Origin: Microbaculum marinisediminis
Lineage (GTDB): Bacteria; Pseudomonadota; Alphaproteobacteria; Rhizobiales; Tepidamorphaceae
Reading direction: 5' to 3'
Length of the DNA: 64,000 nt
NCBI RefSeq assembly: GCF_025397915.1
Contig: NZ_JALIDZ010000010.1
Coordinates: 1-64,000 of the forward strand
Shown one piece after another: positions 61,396 through 64,000 of this stretch. The notes beneath the pieces were generated by a model. The model worked only from the letters and a program-made list of their open reading frames with translations, did not search any database and was not told where the DNA came from. Within the stretch, counting starts at the first letter, position 1, and each line of letters starts with the position of its first letter. Position numbers and translations under genes: made by a program.

Positions 61396-62619
61396 TCAGA
61401 ACGTCACGAACCAGCCGATAACGAAGGCGTTGGCGAGGTCGACGAAGAAGGCGGAGACCAGCGGCAGCACGATGAAGGCCAGCGGGGCAGGGCCGTAGCG
61501 CTTCGTCACCGACGACATGTTGGCGATGGCCGTCGGCGTCGCTCCCAGCGTGAACCCGGCGAACCCGGCGCTCAGAACCGCCGCCGTGTAGTCCGACCCC
61601 AGGACCTGGAAGAACACGAACAGGATGATCGCCGCGGTCGCGATGGCCTGCAGCGCCAGGACGGCGATCAGCGGCCCGCCGAGGCCGGCCAGCGTCCACA
61701 GCTGCATGCTCATCAGCGACATCGCCAGGAACAGCGACAGGCAGTAGTCCGAGACCACCGCCAGCGCCGGCGTCCGTGCCGGCCATGGCAGGCGCGGAAA
61801 CAGATGCGGCACGGTGTTCGACAGCAGCATGCCGGCCAGCAGGCACGGCACGAAGAGCGGCAGCTTCAGCCCCCACTCGGTGATCGCCTGATGTGCGAAA
61901 TAGCCGATGATGACGGCGACGTTGACCGCGAGCAGCACGCGCATCAGCATCACGTGGTCGATGGTTTTCTTTTCTGCGCCGTCGCTTTCGTAGCCGACGC
62001 CGACGATTTCTCCGTCCGTCGCGATCGACTGAAGGTTATTGCGGTCGATCAGCGTCTTGGCGATCGGCCCGCCCATCAGCGCGCCGACGATCAGGCCGAG
62101 AGTCGCCGCCGCGATGCCGATCTCGCTGGCGGCCGGAAACCCGGTCTGCGCCTGGATTGTCGGGCCCCAGGCGATCGCCGTCCCGTGGCCGCCGATGAGC
62201 GAGGCCGAGCCGATGAGCGTGCCGACAGGGGCGGGAAAGCCGAACAGGGTCGCGCCGAGGAGACCGATCACGTTCTGCAGGACGATGAACGCGAGCGTCA
62301 TGACCAGCAGCAGCGCCAGCATGCGCCCGCCGGCGATCAGATCCGACAGGCGCGCGTTGAGCCCGATCGTCGTGAAGAAGAACACCAGCAGCTCGTCGCG
62401 GGTCGAAAGATCGAAGACGGTCTCGATCCCGAACCAGGAATACACCACCCAGGTCGCCAGCGCCACGGCGATGCCGCCGGACACCGGCTCGGGGATGTTG
62501 TAGTTGCGCAGAAACGCGACATGCCGCGTCAGGAAGGCGCCGAGGAAGAAGACGACGAAACCGATCGTGATGGCCAGGAAATCCGGGATGTCGAGGATCC
62601 GGCTTTCGGGGCCAGTCAT
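61396..62619 (-). CDS. gltS: Sodium/glutamate symporter
   Basis: The 407-residue membrane protein has about ten helices and the two inverted GltS loops: SLIGGHGTAIAWGP and GFTLGATPTAIANM. These form the Na+ and glutamate sites. The ATG at 62619 gives a normal length; the longer frame overlaps the phosphatase gene. It carries glutamate into the cell with sodium. Confidence 0.92.
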   Translation of the reverse strand: MTGPESRILDIPDFLAITIGFVVFFLGAFLTRHVAFLRNYNIPEPVSGGIAVALATWVVYSWFGIETVFDLSTRDELLVFFFTTIGLNARLSDLIAGGRMLALLLVMTLAFIVLQNVIGLLGATLFGFPAPVGTLIGSASLIGGHGTAIAWGPTIQAQTGFPAASEIGIAAATLGLIVGALMGGPIAKTLIDRNNLQSIATDGEIVGVGYESDGAEKKTIDHVMLMRVLLAVNVAVIIGYFAHQAITEWGLKLPLFVPCLLAGMLLSNTVPHLFPRLPWPARTPALAVVSDYCLSLFLAMSLMSMQLWTLAGLGGPLIAVLALQAIATAAIILFVFFQVLGSDYTAAVLSAGFAGFTLGATPTAIANMSSVTKRYGPAPLAFIVLPLVSAFFVDLANAFVIGWFVTF

Positions 62620-62719
62620 CGTGTTGGTGTCCTCGAATCCTGAGGGGGCGCAATCGCTTCGATCAGTGTGGGGGCGCCAGAGACGGCGATCAAGCCGGGA
62701 AAGCCCGTGAGCGACGTCG

Positions 62720-63214
62720 TCAGGGCATGCGAAGATGGACGAAGGACGCAGCCGGGCCATCGGCAGCAACGACGACGTACATGTTGGCGTAGTCATCGGC
62801 GGCAATGGGGGCGATCTCCGGCGCGCCCAGACGCTGCAGGATGGCCGGGATGGTTTCGGTATGCGCGACGACGAGAACCCTGTCTGCGGCGTGGTCAAAG
62901 TCCAGAAGGTCCACGAGCCCCGTCACGTCAGCCATTGGAACTTCGGCGCGGTCGGCATCGAGCGACATGGCGATGATCTCGCCGGTTTCGCGGGACCGCG
63001 TCGCATCCGTGTTTATGACGATGTCGATGTCGGCGTTGCTGAGAAACGCGGCCCAGTCGTGGGCCCGCTTCCGTCCGGCATCGCTCAGGTGCGGGTCGGC
63101 GCCGGTGAACTCTTTTTCGGCATGCCTCATGACAAAAACCATCTCCTGCGCCTCGGCGGGAGAAAACGGCGCCAATGCCGCGAAGAGCGCCGCAGCGAGG
63201 ATCAAAGCTCTCAT
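62720..63214 (-). CDS. Exported histidine phosphatase family protein
   Basis: A signal peptide (to about residue 22, ending AEAQE) is followed by the RHG-type motif VMRHAEKE, in which His forms the phospho-intermediate, and VVAHTETIPAIL with the second His. The 164-residue length is that of SixA-like or PGAM-like small members. Located in periplasm; substrate unknown. Confidence 0.88.
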   Translation of the reverse strand: MRALILAAALFAALAPFSPAEAQEMVFVMRHAEKEFTGADPHLSDAGRKRAHDWAAFLSNADIDIVINTDATRSRETGEIIAMSLDADRAEVPMADVTGLVDLLDFDHAADRVLVVAHTETIPAILQRLGAPEIAPIAADDYANMYVVVAADGPAASFVHLRMP

Positions 63215-63454
63215 GTCGGGGCCACTCCATCGTCTCTGGCAGGTGTCCTAGGCAGAGGTCTTGGGCAGACCTGGGCGAACCGGGATTCCATCCGACGTGA
63301 CGTCGCGATGCAAGCGCGGCGACTCAACCCGAATCGGCCAGCATCGCCAAGACGGCCCCGGTTTTCGTATGGTTGGGTTTCGTATCGTTCCGCGTGGAGC
63401 CCCTTTGGCTAAGGCCTGCATGCGCTTCGGATACCGGTGGGGGAGGCCCGACCC

Positions 63455-64000
63455 ATGACGACCCGCATCTGGTTCGCGCTGGCGGCCGGCTTCGTCGCCC
63501 TGCAGGGGATTGCGCTGCTGGCGCTGGGCCTTCCGCTGATCTGTACGTGCGGCCATCTGGATCTGTGGCACGGAAATCCGTCCGGCCCGGAGACGTCGCA
63601 GCACCTGACCGACTGGTACACCGTCACTCACCTCACGCATGGGATCGGGTTCTACCTTCTGCTGTGGCTCGCGGCGCCACGTATGTCGGTCGCGGCGCGG
63701 TTCGCGATCGCCGTCGGCCTGGAAGCGGGCTGGGAGGTCGTCGAGAACATGCCGTTCATCATGGAGCGCTATCGGCAGACCGCGCTCGCCCGCGGCTATT
63801 TCGGCGACAGCGTCGTGAATTCCGTGTTCGACACCGTGACGGCGGCGGTCGGCTTCGCGCTCGCGCGCATCCTGCCGGTCTGGACATCGATCGTCCTGGT
63901 GGTCGCCATCGAGTTGATCCTGGGCCTGGCCATACGCGACAACCTGACCCTCAATATCGTCCAGCTCATCTTCCAGAGCGATGCCATCTCGCGCTGGCAG
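63455..64000 (+). CDS. DUF2585 family membrane protein (cut by window end)
   Basis: ATG at 63455 after GGGAGG opens a frame that stays open to the last base, 182 residues. It has membrane helices at the start (FALAAGFVALQGIALLALG), HLTHGIGFYLLLWLAAP and, later, IVLVVAIELILGLAI, with LEAGWEVVENMPFIMERYR in between. This is the DUF2585 pattern of rhizobia (function not known). Only a few residues seem to be missing. Confidence 0.8.
   Translation, partial: MTTRIWFALAAGFVALQGIALLALGLPLICTCGHLDLWHGNPSGPETSQHLTDWYTVTHLTHGIGFYLLLWLAAPRMSVAARFAIAVGLEAGWEVVENMPFIMERYRQTALARGYFGDSVVNSVFDTVTAAVGFALARILPVWTSIVLVVAIELILGLAIRDNLTLNIVQLIFQSDAISRWQ

Overview
The window is GC-rich chromosomal DNA from an alphaproteobacterium, most likely order Hyphomicrobiales (Rhizobiales). 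The evidence is gene order and content: tolC-popZ-valS, erpA/dgt, argS-SPOR-nagZ-scpAB-tatABC-serS-surE-pcm-nlpD, yajC-secD-secF with the Mth938-like/phytoene-synthase-like pair, an ExoR homologue, folate-dependent TrmFO, and gyrA-coaD-two cyclophilins-queA-tgt. A GAAC-N7-GAAC LexA box of the alphaproteobacterial type supports this. Genus cannot be told from the sequence.

Region 1 (1-3946) is accessory DNA: one end of an integrated phage-like element lying against the 3' end of tRNA-Asn. It holds the C-terminal part of a phage particle protein, a run of four unrelated-arm hairpins, and small orphan genes (a WYL-like protein, a ParB-type C-terminal remnant, a membrane/coiled-coil protein, a nucleotidyltransferase-like protein, a Tat-signal-like protein, a two-helix membrane protein). 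No integrase is visible inside the window.

Region 2 (3947-6057) is a transition zone with tRNA-Asn, tRNA-Cys, small membrane proteins and a three-ORF unit coupled by ATGA overlaps that ends in a decayed AadA-like nucleotidyltransferase.

Region 3 (6058-43973) is core chromosome: envelope export (TolC), polarity (PopZ), aminoacyl-tRNA synthetases (ValS, ArgS, SerS), amino-acid synthesis (IlvD), Fe-S assembly (ErpA), chromosome condensation (ScpAB), protein export (TatABC, YajC-SecDF), the surE-pcm-nlpD block, two probable complex I assembly factors, and a DNA-repair block (uvrA with an acetyltransferase and ssb, served by a LexA box).

Region 4 (44000-51107) holds a two-gene RND efflux system whose promoter carries an ATTC-N8-GAAT operator of the SqrR/BigR persulfide-sensor type, then a cation-diffusion facilitator, a MarC protein and a GFA protein.

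Region 5 (51342-64000) holds gyrA, coaD, two cyclophilins, queA and tgt, tRNA-Lys, thioredoxin-fold enzymes, a GltS glutamate carrier, a secreted histidine phosphatase, and a DUF2585 membrane protein cut by the window edge. The most notable observations are the Tgt that has lost three of four zinc ligands, the sulfide-type operator before the RND pump, the adjacent NDUFAF3/NDUFAF6-like pair, and the hairpin cluster in the phage-like end.
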